Origin: Hydractinia symbiolongicarpus
Lineage: Eukaryota > Cnidaria > Hydrozoa > Anthoathecata > Hydractiniidae
Direction of reading: 5' to 3'
DNA length: 64,000 bases
NCBI RefSeq assembly: GCF_029227915.1
Contig: NC_079877.1
Location: 33,753,851 to 33,817,850 of the forward strand
The first letter of the stretch is position 1. The number at the start of each line of letters is the position of its first letter. Made by a program: the position numbers and the translations under genes. This document shows positions 23,804 to 36,103 of the stretch, in pieces. The notes below the pieces were generated by a model. It did no database searches and was not told the origin of the DNA. It worked only from the letters and a program-made list of their open reading frames with translations.

Positions 23804-24448
23804 TATTCAAAACCGTAACTAAAGTTTGTAGCATTTGCAATACAAAACTTTCCCACACACGCGCTCTTCTTGTTTGACTGAATGACAAAAAAATAGTATC
23901 GTTTTCTGATATGGTTCACTCACCAAATGTGATTAAGACCAGGCTGTAGCGCAGCTCATATTATAAACATTTTAAAGGAAACTGAAGAAACTGAATGAAC
24001 ACGTTCCTTAAATAAAGATAAAGTTATTTTGACAGTCAGGTAACATGGATCGCGTTAATTTTTTTTTGTAGAAAATGTTATTGTTTTGGTTGGGGGCTGT
24101 TCAATAATTAAGTCACGCTAAATTTGCCTTCTTAGAATCCCTCCTCCCTCCCTTCGGCGTTTTCCGTCAGGTTTTCATATAAGACCTCCTTTGCGACACA
24201 TTTCTTTCATACGTTTAACAAATTAACAAATATGTAAATGACAAATAAATATCATATCAAAAAAAGATAATCACTCGCTTGTCTAAATCATCAAATCAAC
24301 GTCACCAACTGCACGCCATTCAAGCTGCTGAAATGCAATTGCACGTGGCAATACTTATTGGTGGCGGTGGTACTTTTCTTGTTATAAAGCTTTTGGCAAC
24401 CGTACCCGATTTTTTTTGTTCGGCAGTATGATAAATGGTTTTGCATTG

Positions 24449-24488
24449 ATTTGATACTTCTAAAATATAGATTTGATACTTCTAAAAT
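24449..24488 (+). repeat. Direct repeat of 19-20 bp
   Basis: GATTTGATACTTCTAAAAT occurs twice in a row. Confidence 0.6.
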
Positions 24489-24756
24489 CCGCAAACACGG
24501 CTTGTGAGACTATCCTTAGTTAAAGCAACCTCGTCCCCAGAGGCTTGTGGCCCCTGAGCCCATATTACGGAGTAGCTAACCTATTTTCCCCTATCAACCG
24601 CTATCAACTTCATCAACAAGGCAAAATGTCAATTGGATTAGTTACTTATGCCTAAATACTGCTAAAAGTACTTCATAAGAACCTTGCGACTATACCAGTA
24701 ACTTTCTTTTGCTTGGCATTCTTTTTTAAAGGGTTACAGAAGCTGTAAAAGAAACA

Positions 24757-26959
24757 ATGGAAGCTGAAAAGGGTCAGTTCACATTTACCATCCTTTTGAC
24801 AGAACCAGAGTCAATGGAGTTGGATAAAAAGCCATCAGCTGAAAGAAGAAATAACTTGTTTTGTACATTGAACGTGGAAAAGGTGCCAATTTCTGCAGCT
24901 AAAAGTGACGATAACGGTTCGTTTGTGTATAAAGGGAATCCTAAGAAATACTATTTCAAAAATGACGATGGCAATTTACAGATTGCACAGAAGTGTGACC
25001 AGGTCTGGTACATTTCAGAACGTCGAAATTGTGCATCTCGGACACCAATATATGACCGGACGATAGTACCTGCTGCAAAAGATTTCCTCTTATCTAGATG
25101 TTATCGAAAGAGAAAGGTGAATAATTTCACAAATCTAATAGCAACCATCAAGAATATGGACATGTGGCCTTACTATTACTACTTAAATAGATGGGATGAT
25201 GGCATTGAAGGTGAATTTATTGTACCTAGACATGGCAATGCCAAAAAGGCAACTGCTCTAGCATATTATCGAAAAGATCCAAGCGTTTTTGACAAAATTG
25301 ATAATGGATTAGAAAAGTGAATGTCGAATAATGAAATATATCTTCAGGTAAACAGAGATTCTGTCGAATCGGTTAGCAAAACATTGCATAGTTCTAAAAT
25401 TATGAGCAACAGAAAATATAATTCAATTATGAACACAGCCAACAAATCGGATGAAATGCATGAAGTTGAAAAGCTAGTGAAGCTAGTCAAAAATGAAGGC
25501 ATTGTTTACAACATATGTTTCGAGAAAGATCGTTATTCAGCAATGAATATTATGCAACACATGCTTACTGACTTAAAACGTTTTTGTGTGGACGATGACG
25601 GTGTTTTCACTGTGGACACAACATTCCAGGTTGCTGATGGATTATGGCTTACCGACTCCACTTATCCATACAAAGCGTTAATCGATGGCAATGGGAAACA
25701 TCCAGAATTTCCTGGACCCAGTCAATGGCACTGGAAAAAAGATACAAAGTCTTATCGAAGCTTTATGAGATAAATTTGTCTCGCTAAGCCTGAGCTGAGG
25801 AACATTCGACATGTGGGGCATGATTTAGATGCTGCAATTGCATGTGGATTAAACGATGTATTAAACGTTCCCAATCACCTCTGGTGTACCCAACACCTTC
25901 AAGAAGCAGATACGCGTAAACTTAGAAAGTTAAATGTGACAAACCGTACTGTGGACAGAGTCATGGCAGACATCGAATTCGGATTAGCAGATGCTGAAGA
26001 CGAAAACGATTTGCTGGTAAAATTGGAAAGTTTGGAAAGCACGTGGGAACGCCTAGTGCCTTCTTTTTATACATGGTACAGAAAGTACAGATTTGAAGTA
26101 TTTGTGGAATGTCTTGTGTTGTCAGCAAGAGAAAGTAAAGGAATAAAAGGGAGGTATTACTCCAATGGACTTGAATTGAAACATCGCCTATTAAAAAAGA
26201 AACTCATTGACAAAGATATTGGAACTAAAATTGGAGAAGTTTTCTTCTACCTTCATCCATGAAATTAACAGAGCTTTTTATGGACAAGGTCCGGGATATC
26301 AGCAATTTTTTCGAGAACCTACGCTATTTTTGAAGTGGTCGAAAGAGTTGAAAAACGAATCTCAAAATCTAGATTCTTTCCTAAATTTTACTGCAAAAGC
26401 ATATTCATCTTACGTGAAGCCAAGTAAAGCAGGTCAAAAAGGAAATACAAAAGCAGGTAAAAAAAAAAGATGTAATCTTCCTGAACCACAATTCTTTTCT
26501 GAGCGATCTTCATTTGCAATCGACACGGAAGTAACATCATCTAACCACAAAATATAACCGGTTAAAATTAGCAAAATTTTATCAACAAATTGGAAAGTTA
26601 AATCGCCTGAAATCACAACGAACGATATCTTCAATCCAGATAGAAGACCCACGAAACAATATACATTTGTTCATAAAAATGACAAAAAATCATTTCCAAC
26701 AACTGTGCAGCACTGTATCAGTTTCATGCCCCAAGATTTTGTAACCGTAAAAACAAATTCTGATCGCGAATATACGGACAAAAACGGTCAAAAAAAGAAA
26801 TCGTTTGGAAACGTATATCTTCATTATATCACTACGTGTCTAAAAGAATTTGATCAAAACTTCAATTTCAATTCAATAAACGTACCGAAAGGAACACAGA
26901 ACCATCTCAAACCTTCGGAGATACACAAGCTTAAAACAAAAGGCTGCAGCATCGACTAA
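24757..26959 (+). pseudogene. Broken MULE-like DNA transposase
   Basis: A single long reading frame is interrupted by an in-frame TGA (25318), a TAA (25771), a frameshift near 26200-26260 and a further TAA (26555). The pieces 24757-25320, 25321-25773 and 25813-26262 share one frame; 26207-26557 and 26558-26959 share the next. The middle piece has VFTVDTTFQVADGLWLTDS, matching the first catalytic Asp region of MULE-type transposases (a D-T-T-F block followed by the palm strand), then GKHPEFPGPSQWHW and, downstream, LWCTQHLQE. The second and third catalytic acidic residues were not firmly placed. No terminal inverted repeats were found in the flanks. The decay means it is inactive; related copies elsewhere in the genome are expected. 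Confidence 0.7.
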
Positions 26960-27660
26960 CTTATACAAGCTCACATGTATACGTAGTTCTATTCAATAAG
27001 AGCTTTTTATACTTTTGGTGACTTTGTTTCTTTTATATTATGTTATCTTTCCAAATTAAGTTGACATAACTGCTTATAACTACAACTTTTGTGCATTCAA
27101 GTCAATATAAAGTCAAGCTATACTATATATAGTGGGGATTTTTCTTTTAACATTCTTATATTTTGTTAATATCTGTTCAAATCTACTCATTTTGAAACAT
27201 ATAGTGTGTGAACATATTTCATCTTTGTTCAAGTTAAGATCTTATGCTTTCAATATGAACGTTTTTTACTTGAAACGTGTTACATTTTATTTCAAAGAAT
27301 AAACTTTAATCCTGAAAACACTATTTTCGTTCTGTTCTTTTTGTTTCCATAATTGCCGTTAGGCGAAATAAATAACTAAATAAATAACTTAAGTTGATTA
27401 ATTATCGCGAATTCCGCGACTTTTATTCATATTTTCAAAAATTAATCTTCGCGGAATGCATTTTATTGGACCTCGTGAAAACAACTTAAAAGTAGTTAAT
27501 TAGCAAGAACAACATAAAGTATCAGAAAAAAGCCCTTGGAACTAGGTGCCCTTTTATTTATCATACTTGGTAGTTTAAAGTCATGAAGTGTTATGCGTAA
27601 AAGTCACAACACCTTTGCCCCGCTGTTGCTGCCTTATCTGGAGTAAATTAATAATAACTG
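26960..27660. other. Intergenic, no gene seen
   Basis: AT-rich DNA after the transposase relic. Short palindromic CGCGAATTCCGCG-like words occur near 27408-27460. Nothing else is supported. Confidence 0.5.
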
Positions 27661-27667
27661 CTCGTTC

Positions 27668-27765
27668 TCTGGTGGTTACTTCAAAATACTTGTGGTTCTC
27701 TGGTGGTTACTTCAAAATACTGGTGGTTCTCTGGTGGTTACTTCGAAATACTGCTGGTTACTGTT
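27668..27765 (+). repeat. 31-bp tandem repeat, about 3 copies
   Basis: Units of CTCTGGTGGTTACTTCAAAA followed by TACTNGTGGTT, the last copy diverged, followed by shorter ACTGNTGGTT echoes to about 27785. Confidence 0.85.
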
Positions 27766-28115
27766 GGTTACTGCTGGTTCCTACTTTTAGTATCTACGAA
27801 CAATGTGTCCATTGGAAAAAACAAATCTCAAATTGTTGAGGCTTTTTTAAAAAGGCAGTGCGAAGTGTCTGGGAATGTTGTGAACTTCGGTGATGACGAA
27901 TCAGATCACGATCATACAAAGATGTATTAAATGCCATTGTAATGCCATCGTAATGGCTGCATTAAAAGATGTAAATAGGGTCGTTGATTTAGAAACTATG
28001 CTGAATAAAAATCAAACGAGTCAAATATTAATGACTATTTCCAGAAATCCTAAAGGATCCTTGGGAAAGTTCTTTAATATTCGTACTGCACTGTCCATAA
28101 TAAAAATGCATGTTT

Positions 28116-28184
28116 CAACCTCGTTCCCAGGTCATCTTTTATCTTTTCTAACATCGGACAGCGAAGGCGCTGGGAACGAGGTTG
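28116..28184. mobile_element. 69-bp MITE-like palindromic element (CTCGTTCCCAG family)
   Basis: Ends are CAACCTCGTTCCCAG and CTGGGAACGAGGTTG, exact inverted repeats of 15 bp around a ~39-bp core. A second, diverged copy lies at 47904-47956, and single-ended matches occur near 24527 and 46311. Confidence 0.75.
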
Positions 28185-31100
28185 GTATGTCTTATTCCTT
28201 TTTTGTGAGTTTGCAAGATTTCCTGTGCAATATTTGATTCTCTCTCTAAATCGATAACCCCTGGAAAATCGCCTTAGGAGAGAGTCGACTGTAATGTATT
28301 TAAATTTCCCTCGGAACAGCCTCATATTTTATCAGGTCATAAAGAAACGAGTATATCTTAGGCATTATGACATGATAATATTTCTATTATTTCATAACAA
28401 TGGCTGAATAGACAAGTAGTATTATTTTTAAAGTTTTATCACATCTTATGGGTAATTTATTTTCATTTTGAGCTTATCTATAGGCAGAGGAAACAATTTC
28501 ACAAAAGATACAATCATGGTACAGTGTCGGAGAACAAAAATATTTGCTATGTTTTTGTTTATTATGCGAGTCATTATCAGTACTTTTCACTTGGTCGCCT
28601 GTGGAATACAAAATCATTTATAGTGAGAGGGGGAAGAGCAATGGTGTAGTAGCTAAACGAGTGGCTACCACAATTGGCCTTGTGTGACGTAGCAAATTTT
28701 GAAAATAAAATGTTTAAAACATCTAAATTTAAAACAGTGTCTCATTGTTCCTTGTGAAAATAAAATAAAAGATTTACGGGCGGTGAAAATACCTTAGTAT
28801 TCTATTTCCAGCGAAGTCTTTCCTCGTTTTCTTTTGATGCCTCTTTCTAAAACCGTACTGGACTGTAGAAAAGTCCGGAAGCCGACTTATTCTTATCTTT
28901 TCTTATGTGATCCAAAACTAAGCAAAAGAAGCAGAAGAATTTACTAAAAAATGATGAAACACCTCTTTTCAACCTCGGACTTCTTTCTTGCCGTCCCTTA
29001 TATCAAAAAGAGAAATAAAGCCCTGGGATCAAAGTTGTTTTGTTTTATTATTTAATTAAAATACTAAATTGCGCAACTTCGTTCCCACCTTTTGTTAAGG
29101 AAGTTGATCTTACGAATACGGGTTCTTCGTATTTATAGATCAATTTCCTCGTATCAACATTTTAGCATTTTAAAATAAGCACTTTAAAAATCGTTAGTGT
29201 CCTCTCCACAGAAGTTTCAAAAAAAACTTGCTTTTTTATTCAATAAACTTTTAAAAATCCTTCTTCGATTTGAGTGTTTATATCATGATGTCAAAATTTA
29301 GTTTGAATAATTAACAACAAGACAAAGAAATAGGAACGCATACTATATTGGTATTCCATATTTGGTATTCATTAATAATTTATGTTATAACTACTTTTAG
29401 TAAAAAGTGTCGAATACGTCATTGCATAAATTACGACAAAATATAAACAAACTTTTTGTCGTCGTGTAATCTTATAAAAGGAAATAGAAAACTTCGATTC
29501 TTTTTATAGTTAAAAATGTTGGCTCCAAAACTATTTTAAAGAGACGCAGATAACATCAAAATAACTAGTCTAGCCAAATTTTTGTCTCGAAAAACTATAA
29601 ATGGAATATGGTATAAAATGATGTAAGTACAGAAACTTAAAAGGAAAAAATATTGGTCTCTTGTCTCTTGTGTACGTCATTTCAAAACTTAAAATAAAAA
29701 TTCATTCATTTAAAAAACAAGTTCTAAAAGTTTCTTAATTTTGGTCTAAACTTTCTTATTCGGTTTCTTATTTACTTGAACTTTTTCTCCGCGATGTTCA
29801 ACATTTTTGGTGATTCCAAATTTGAACAAAAGCACTTGCTTCATTTTCAAAAATATTTTGTAGTTTTTTTAATCATTTCTTTTGTTTTAACTTGAAAAAT
29901 GAAAACATTCAATTTTTAAAGGCGTTTGAAAAAAAATTGTTTAGCTTTATTTAAATAGAAGTTTTCCTTTCAAAATGTTTCCTCAAATAAGAAGTCAAAT
30001 ATGGAAAATATTTTCTTATTTAAAAAATATAATAACGTAGTAGTAAACGTTTCTTAATTTTTTGAGATTCTGCATGTAGATTTCTTATAAACTGGTTTCT
30101 TATAAAAAACAAAGTGTATGTTTTTTGAGTACAGCCTCGATAAGCCAGGACTTATTCCAAGAATATTACGTTCTCGTCTAAAACATTTCAAAGCGCCGGT
30201 CATTAAGAATCCTGCGTGACGAGTTTGGAAAAATCAAACACATTTTTTGAAACGACAAAAAGTTTGTCGTTTTCTTGTAAGAAACTTTGCAGTAAAGAAT
30301 AAGTGTTTTCGTTAGTTTTCGCGGAAAAAAAAACTTTCCTGCAGGTTCACAAAATTAAATTAATTCCGTTTATTGTAATTGTCGTGTTACTTAGAGAGAA
30401 AATTCCAAAGGTGAAAATATATTCGACATGTTTGACTGTTTTTCAAAATGACATCGAAAACCCATAGATCCTATGATTAGACCTTTGACCATTGAACCCT
30501 TGACCATACAGGCGAAAGCGAACACGTTTTACCCTGCTTAATCAACAATCGTTTAATTTGTGTCACCCTGCGTAAAAGAATATTATAATAATAATAAGAA
30601 TTTACATAAGGTTAAACATCCACGAAAATAAAAGATCTTTCCGACAATCACTCGTTTACGAATGTATTCTGTTACTTTTTCTTTCTTCTGTCCTCCAAAA
30701 TGCAATAGACATGGGGAATTATCCTTTATATATCTTTAACTTTTCCAGAATCAATTTTTGAGATTTTACCAGATTTGTAATGAACCAAAAAATTCTTTAA
30801 GTATAAGAAAAAAGTAATAATAATTTCAGGCTGAACATAAATGAACACTTCAGGAGGCCGAAGTTGAATTTGTTGAGGTATATTTTTTAAGAAGTTTCAC
30901 TCGATCATATTTCTAGAAGTCTGTTTATTGTTTAATTGGATTTGCTTCGTACACCAAACTTATCTAGCTGGAGTTCTATCTCCGTTTATTTTAATTTTGG
31001 GTTCCATGACCTTTTGTTTCTTTTTGTACCTTATCGGGGAAAAAAAGTTGGAGAAAAGTGACTAAATTTAGTGGTGAATAAAAGAAAAAGTGCCTGATCT

Positions 31101-31451
31101 TATTTTGTCATAAATCTGAAACGACACAATATTTTGTGCTCTTTTAAATAACTTTACTCATTTAGTTATTAGTATATTTCTTTATTATGCAATTTATAAA
31201 TTAATCATATTCCAATATATGTAAACAAGTCAAAAGTCAATCTGTTCTAAACTAGATGTCTCTTTTTGCTTGTAACATTGATTGGATAATTAAAACATTT
31301 ATCTTGCAGTGTTTTCTTAATTTTTTGTCCTTTGCTCTGAATATTTTTTTTTAAAGCTGAAACGACTGGTTAAACGAGTCTTCAATAGATGAGTTACATC
31401 TTCGATATGGTGTTTTTCGAACAGCAAACATTCGAGTCACACATGCGACAA
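28185..31451. other. Intergenic, no gene seen
   Basis: AT-rich with many poly-A/poly-T runs. No ORF has a convincing coding pattern, and no tRNA-like fold was found. Confidence 0.5.
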
Positions 31452-31691
31452 TCACCGGCCTTGGTTAAAATCACTTCGGTGCTTGGCCATGGCGAGTTGG
31501 GTCTGATGCAATGTTCGAAACATAGGGATCTGACTTCGTATCATCAAGTTTTGCCGGCAAATAACACAACACGGGTCTAAAGAATTCTTATGTCTCTTCA
31601 AACCCAACTGCAGTATCATTGCTTCAAGTTTATCGTCTGCAACGGAGTCTAATTCGTACGCGGGTGAGTTTGTTTGAATCATCATCGACAT
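31452..31691 (-). CDS. Orphan ORF, 79 residues, Cys-containing
   Basis: ATG at 31691 opens a 79-residue frame that is less AT-biased than its surroundings and has a varied amino-acid composition. It includes DPCCVICRQN near the middle, suggestive of half a Zn-binding knuckle, but a full RING is not present. A possible splice acceptor (TTTTTTACAG, exon side at 31830) upstream would make the preceding part 5' UTR. A palindromic CRE-like TGACGTCA is at 31914. I do not recognise the protein. It may be a genuine small gene, a terminal exon, or a chance frame. Confidence 0.3.
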   Translation of the reverse strand: MSMMIQTNSPAYELDSVADDKLEAMILQLGLKRHKNSLDPCCVICRQNLMIRSQIPMFRTLHQTQLAMAKHRSDFNQGR

Positions 31692-34039
31692 AACAGTTTC
31701 TTTCACAAAATGGTAGGTCAAGTTACGATACAACAGTTTAGTTTATGATAATGACAAGGCTTTGTTGAAACTTAAGTTGTCTGATGTCTATCTCTTTTCA
31801 CTTCCTTTCGCTTCCACTTCAGAATGAACTCTGTAAAAAATATTAAAAAATAATAAATATAAGTAACATAACATTACGCAAGTTATTTTCTGAATACATT
31901 GAATTAATTATCCTGACGTCACTTTTATATTTCGTCATTACACAAAATTGCATAATTAAGGATATATAAAGAGAATTAAAAAGAACGTTGGCAACTTATA
32001 TTTTTTTTAAAAAAAGGATTAATTTTTTTAATGAGAGGTAAGCACAAAGCGACGTCACAACATAAACACGTGGGCATCTGAACTTCGCTTTTCATTTTTT
32101 TTAAGAGATCTTATGTCTAGGTGGTAGTGGAGTGCTGATGTGTAGCTAAGTGGAAGGGGCGGCCTTTTCGTGAGCACGCGCGTTGTTAACCACCCACTTG
32201 TGACACAAGCCACTTAACACAATAAGGCAAGTCTTTTATCTGATTTTCCTTCTTTTGAGCAGCCGCAAAAAAAGCTAAATTCTTTTACATAAATTGCCAA
32301 AATTTCGTTTCCATTCCATCTAAGTATGCACTTTTTAAGAATGTGTAATGTTGAGAACAATTGCACAGGAAAGTGTTTGAGTGTGTAAAAACCGACGCTG
32401 GCTTTTTCTTAAAACGAGTTTAATAATGTTGGATTTTTGTAGCAGCAATGTTTCCTTTCTATCAACATCTTTTTTTCACAAATGAATTTTTTTTTCACAA
32501 ATGAATTTATGAATTCGGCTAGCGTTTCAAGTCGAATATTATTCTTGTGATCACTTCATAGACACGTCCTGCTACGGTGAACATGTAAAGATAGAAGTTA
32601 TTTAAAATATGTACGAAACCTTGGATTTTGAGCGTAACGTCAAAATATAAAAAATAAAATGAGACCACAGCTTCAGATTATTAATTTCCATGACATTAGA
32701 GAGTGTTCCAGAGGAGAAGGATAACTTTTCGCTGTGATCAGCAGATAAAATCATCAAAAGCGGAAATACAGTCATCGAAACCGTGAAATTAAAAATGAGC
32801 AGAAAATTGTAAAATCCTATCTCCGTCTATTTTTTACTAGTTATCAAGAAATTTATCAAGTTATAGACTAATCTGTTGCGTTTAGTTGGTTAAGAAAACT
32901 TTGTTATCCCTGGTGTAAAGTTTTTTTAATGTTTTGAATATCCGTTGCTTAGAAACAACGCGTTACTAATCGGGCAGCTGAAACAAGAAGCGCGACCTCT
33001 GTTTGCCACATGTAGTCAAGCAAATAGCAGTAGAACTATACTTTTGATACAAAAGCAAGCGAGACAAACATTTGGAACGTCATTAATAAATTATTTTGAC
33101 AGTTACAAAATTACAAAAAGATTTCTACTAAGCCAGCTTTTCACTGTATAATTTTTATCGCCTATATTTGACTGTGACTACATTATCTGCTGCACAACTG
33201 AAGAAAGATTGTGTTAGTTAAAAAATATAGGATCGCACCGGAACAGTAAAATGGATATTTTCAGGATTCATCTCGGAAACGTGAAAGTATAAATAGTTCA
33301 GACAATACTTCTGTCTTAAAAATACTAGTAGAGACAAACGTGATTTTTAAAAATAAATAAATTGGGTACAAAGAAGCAAAAATTCTTTTAATCTATTAAG
33401 TTCTACTTTGGATGCAGTGAAAATTTGCACAACTGAACTTAGCAAATTGTTTATCTAATAATTAATAACATTCACTAAGCTTATTTTACATTTGTAATAT
33501 AAAATTTATAAAATTCACAAACCTTTCTTGCGCTTTTTTTACTGCGTCGGTTTTCTTGTTCAAACACGAATTTAAAAAACTGTAGCAATGATTATATCGA
33601 CTGTTAAAGAAAAAATCTCTTTTCTCTGCTGAGGTTGAGAAAACGATCTATGCTTTTTTCCATCGATGACTTATATGTGTAAACAATGCACACCCTCCTA
33701 CGCGGATCCTTTGCATCTTGAGATAATTAATAAACAATAATGGGGGATGTTTTGAAATCATGAAATAATGTGTATAGCAATTAAATGAAAGATGTTTTTA
33801 GGTGTCGCAATAAACAAATGAGCAACGATTTATCATTCGAAAAACATTTTAAAAACAAAGGAAAGCGATATTTGTCATTCGCAGAAGTTAAAGAGGAATA
33901 TAGAAACAGCTGAATTTTGACATTAAAATTTAATGATTTTCCTTTCCCCCTGAATAAACCGAAAGAATATCAGACCAAACTGTCATCTTTAAGGCTAAAA
34001 AAGATTGTATAGCTGCTAAAATGACGTGTGGTAAAAAAA

Positions 34040-34135
34040 CTACCAATAAATAAATAAAAAATAAATTAATAAAAAAATAAATAAAAAATAAACATAAATA
34101 AATAAAATAAAGATAGATAAATAAATACACTATAA
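34040..34135 (+). repeat. (AAATA)n low-complexity tract
   Basis: Runs of AAATAAATAAA-type units; ORFs across it are compositional. Confidence 0.85.
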
Positions 34136-34654
34136 AAGAAAAATGAAAAAAATGAAAGTAGACCACCTATATTAGGGCGCGTCCAAAAGGGTGTGTATAA
34201 GCGAAGGGTGTGTATGTTTATATATATAAAGCGGATTACATTTCCATATATCTTATTACTCTATTTACACTTGCAGCTGTCTATTTTAATTACTTACACA
34301 AGGGCGAAACATAAAACTCTATTTACATTAGACAATTTAAGGATAAGAACACACAAAGGCCTATTTTACACGGCGAGATTTCTAAACCATTTAAGTTTTA
34401 TTGTTTTCCTTGCCACAGATCATTTTCATTGCCTAATTACAACCGTCCTTAATTACATGAGGCGAGTTGTTCCTTTAGCAACGAGCAGCAGCTACAACTC
34501 TCTCCACCTCACTTTCTTTTACAAAAGTTGTTAAAACAAACCTTGTAAGAAAAACTTACGTAACTTAGAGCCTTGTTAAGCCATCACATGCTTGGCTGTT
34601 TAAATGACACTTAAAATAGCAACCATAATTAATTCTGCAGCAAATGTGAATAAA

Positions 34655-34730
34655 TCAACAACAAATATAACAACAACAAAATCAACATCAACAAAAACAA
34701 CGACAACAACAACAACAACAACAATAACTT
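34655..34730 (+). repeat. (ACA)n microsatellite, interrupted
   Basis: Imperfect ACAACAACA units with a pure stretch near 34700-34722. Confidence 0.85.
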
Positions 34731-35745
34731 TTACAACTAGTAATGTAAACAGCTTCGTGTTAACACACAAAAAAAAAACGATGGTAAAAAACGACATGAA
34801 CCTTTCTTTAAAATTACCACAATGGTAAAATGTTACCATGGTGATGTAACTTCAAATAAATTAGATTAATTAAAATATGGAGTCGTATTACCAGTCACAA
34901 GTTTGAAAGCAAAGTTTTTTAAATTTGTATGTGTGATTATTTTAAATTTACTCATGTGAAAAAAAAAGAAAATACAAACATCATATTAGAATGAACATCG
35001 TACCAGTTGTTGTTAACTTAAGTTTTTCATATTGGTATGTCAGATAAAGACTCGTCTAGATTGTCTACCAAAAAATGCATGTATTTTTGTCATGTGCACA
35101 TGGCACATAACAAAAATACATCTTGTTTGGTCTGTTTAAATAAATTTTTGATGGCATGGTTCCTGCCAGTATTAGTTTCAAGGCTGTAGCAAGCTAGGGG
35201 ACGCACTTCTTAAGTTTTTTAGATCACAGCTAATATAGGAGAGACTTACCCAATAGCAGAGAATGTGTTTTTAACAAATTTTAGGAGGAAAAAATGTGTG
35301 TGTATTCTGAGAACCTGAGTTCTAATTTTTTTAAAGCATGTAAACATGAAAACCCATTGTAAAACTAATACAAGTTTAGTGCTAGCACAAATTCATGTCA
35401 GTAGGAGATTTTTTTCATGTATGGTTTGTAACAGGTTGCAAATATAAGATTTTCAAAATGAGTATTTATAGTCACATCTCATGGGCATTGCATATTTGAT
35501 ACCCATGTTGAATCACACAAGTTAACATGTGTTTTCAGGTCATTACATCATTTTGGTAACGAAAGTGTTAGAAAACAATAAAAAATTATTTAAGAATGAG
35601 ACCGTAAATGCATAAAATTCTGAAGTACTCATATTCATCAAATGAATAGGTGTCTATTACCACATCTAAAATACCAACCACCATTTACTGAAAAACAAGT
35701 ATATGCAACAAAACAATCCACAAAAATGCCAACAAAATATATTTA

Positions 35746-36081
35746 TTAAAACACATGAATCATTCCATACATGAAAGTCCAAACTAATAAATAAGTAAAA
35801 AGTTCACCAAATACACCATTCGTCCAAACATGCATCTTTGTCAGAAAGTATCGATCGTATTTCGATTGAGTTTTTAAAGCCAGTAATATAGACATGGCCA
35901 AAGAAACTATACCATAGAAAGCAAAACCGTAAAGTCCAGTCAACCCTAATATACCAGCGGCCGAACCTGACATCAATGCCAAGAAAGCGCGACAATATTC
36001 AACTAGTGCTAAATTATTTCGAATTGCATAGGGGCTGTATGCTTCTATATCTAGTCCAGCAAATTCCTCGGCATCTCCCAT
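35746..36081 (-). CDS. EMC6: ER membrane protein complex subunit 6
   Basis: Subunit of the EMC insertase that places transmembrane segments into the ER membrane. The 111-residue protein matches EMC6 along its length: NNLALVEYCRAF, then SGSAAGILGLTGLYGFAFYG in the first membrane hairpin, and ELFTYLLVWTFMYGMIHVF at the C terminus. Two to three hydrophobic segments are seen, as expected. The start MGDAEEF is chosen over the upstream frame extension because a splice acceptor (TTCTTTTAG, exon side at 36103) lies just upstream, so residues before it would be intron; the 5' UTR exon is upstream and not identified. The coding part is a single exon. The stop codon overlaps an AATAAA (35747-35742), so a very short 3' UTR is possible. 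Confidence 0.95.
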   Translation of the reverse strand: MGDAEEFAGLDIEAYSPYAIRNNLALVEYCRAFLALMSGSAAGILGLTGLYGFAFYGIVSLAMSILLALKTQSKYDRYFLTKMHVWTNGVFGELFTYLLVWTFMYGMIHVF

Positions 36082-36103
36082 GATGTAATAAGTTACTTTT
36101 CTA

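Larger units (their letters stand above)
31915..35741. other. Intergenic, no gene seen; simple repeats
   Basis: Holds an A/T-rich (AATA)n-type tract at about 34040-34135 and an (ACA)n tract at about 34655-34730. No gene is supported. Confidence 0.5.

Noticed and set aside
28640-28690. Possible tRNA-like A box (TGGTGTAGTAGCTAAACG)
   Set aside because: No B box or cloverleaf downstream; too little to call a SINE.
34193-34839. Several ORFs around microsatellites
   Set aside because: They read through (ACA)n and A/T-rich repeats and have no protein-like pattern.
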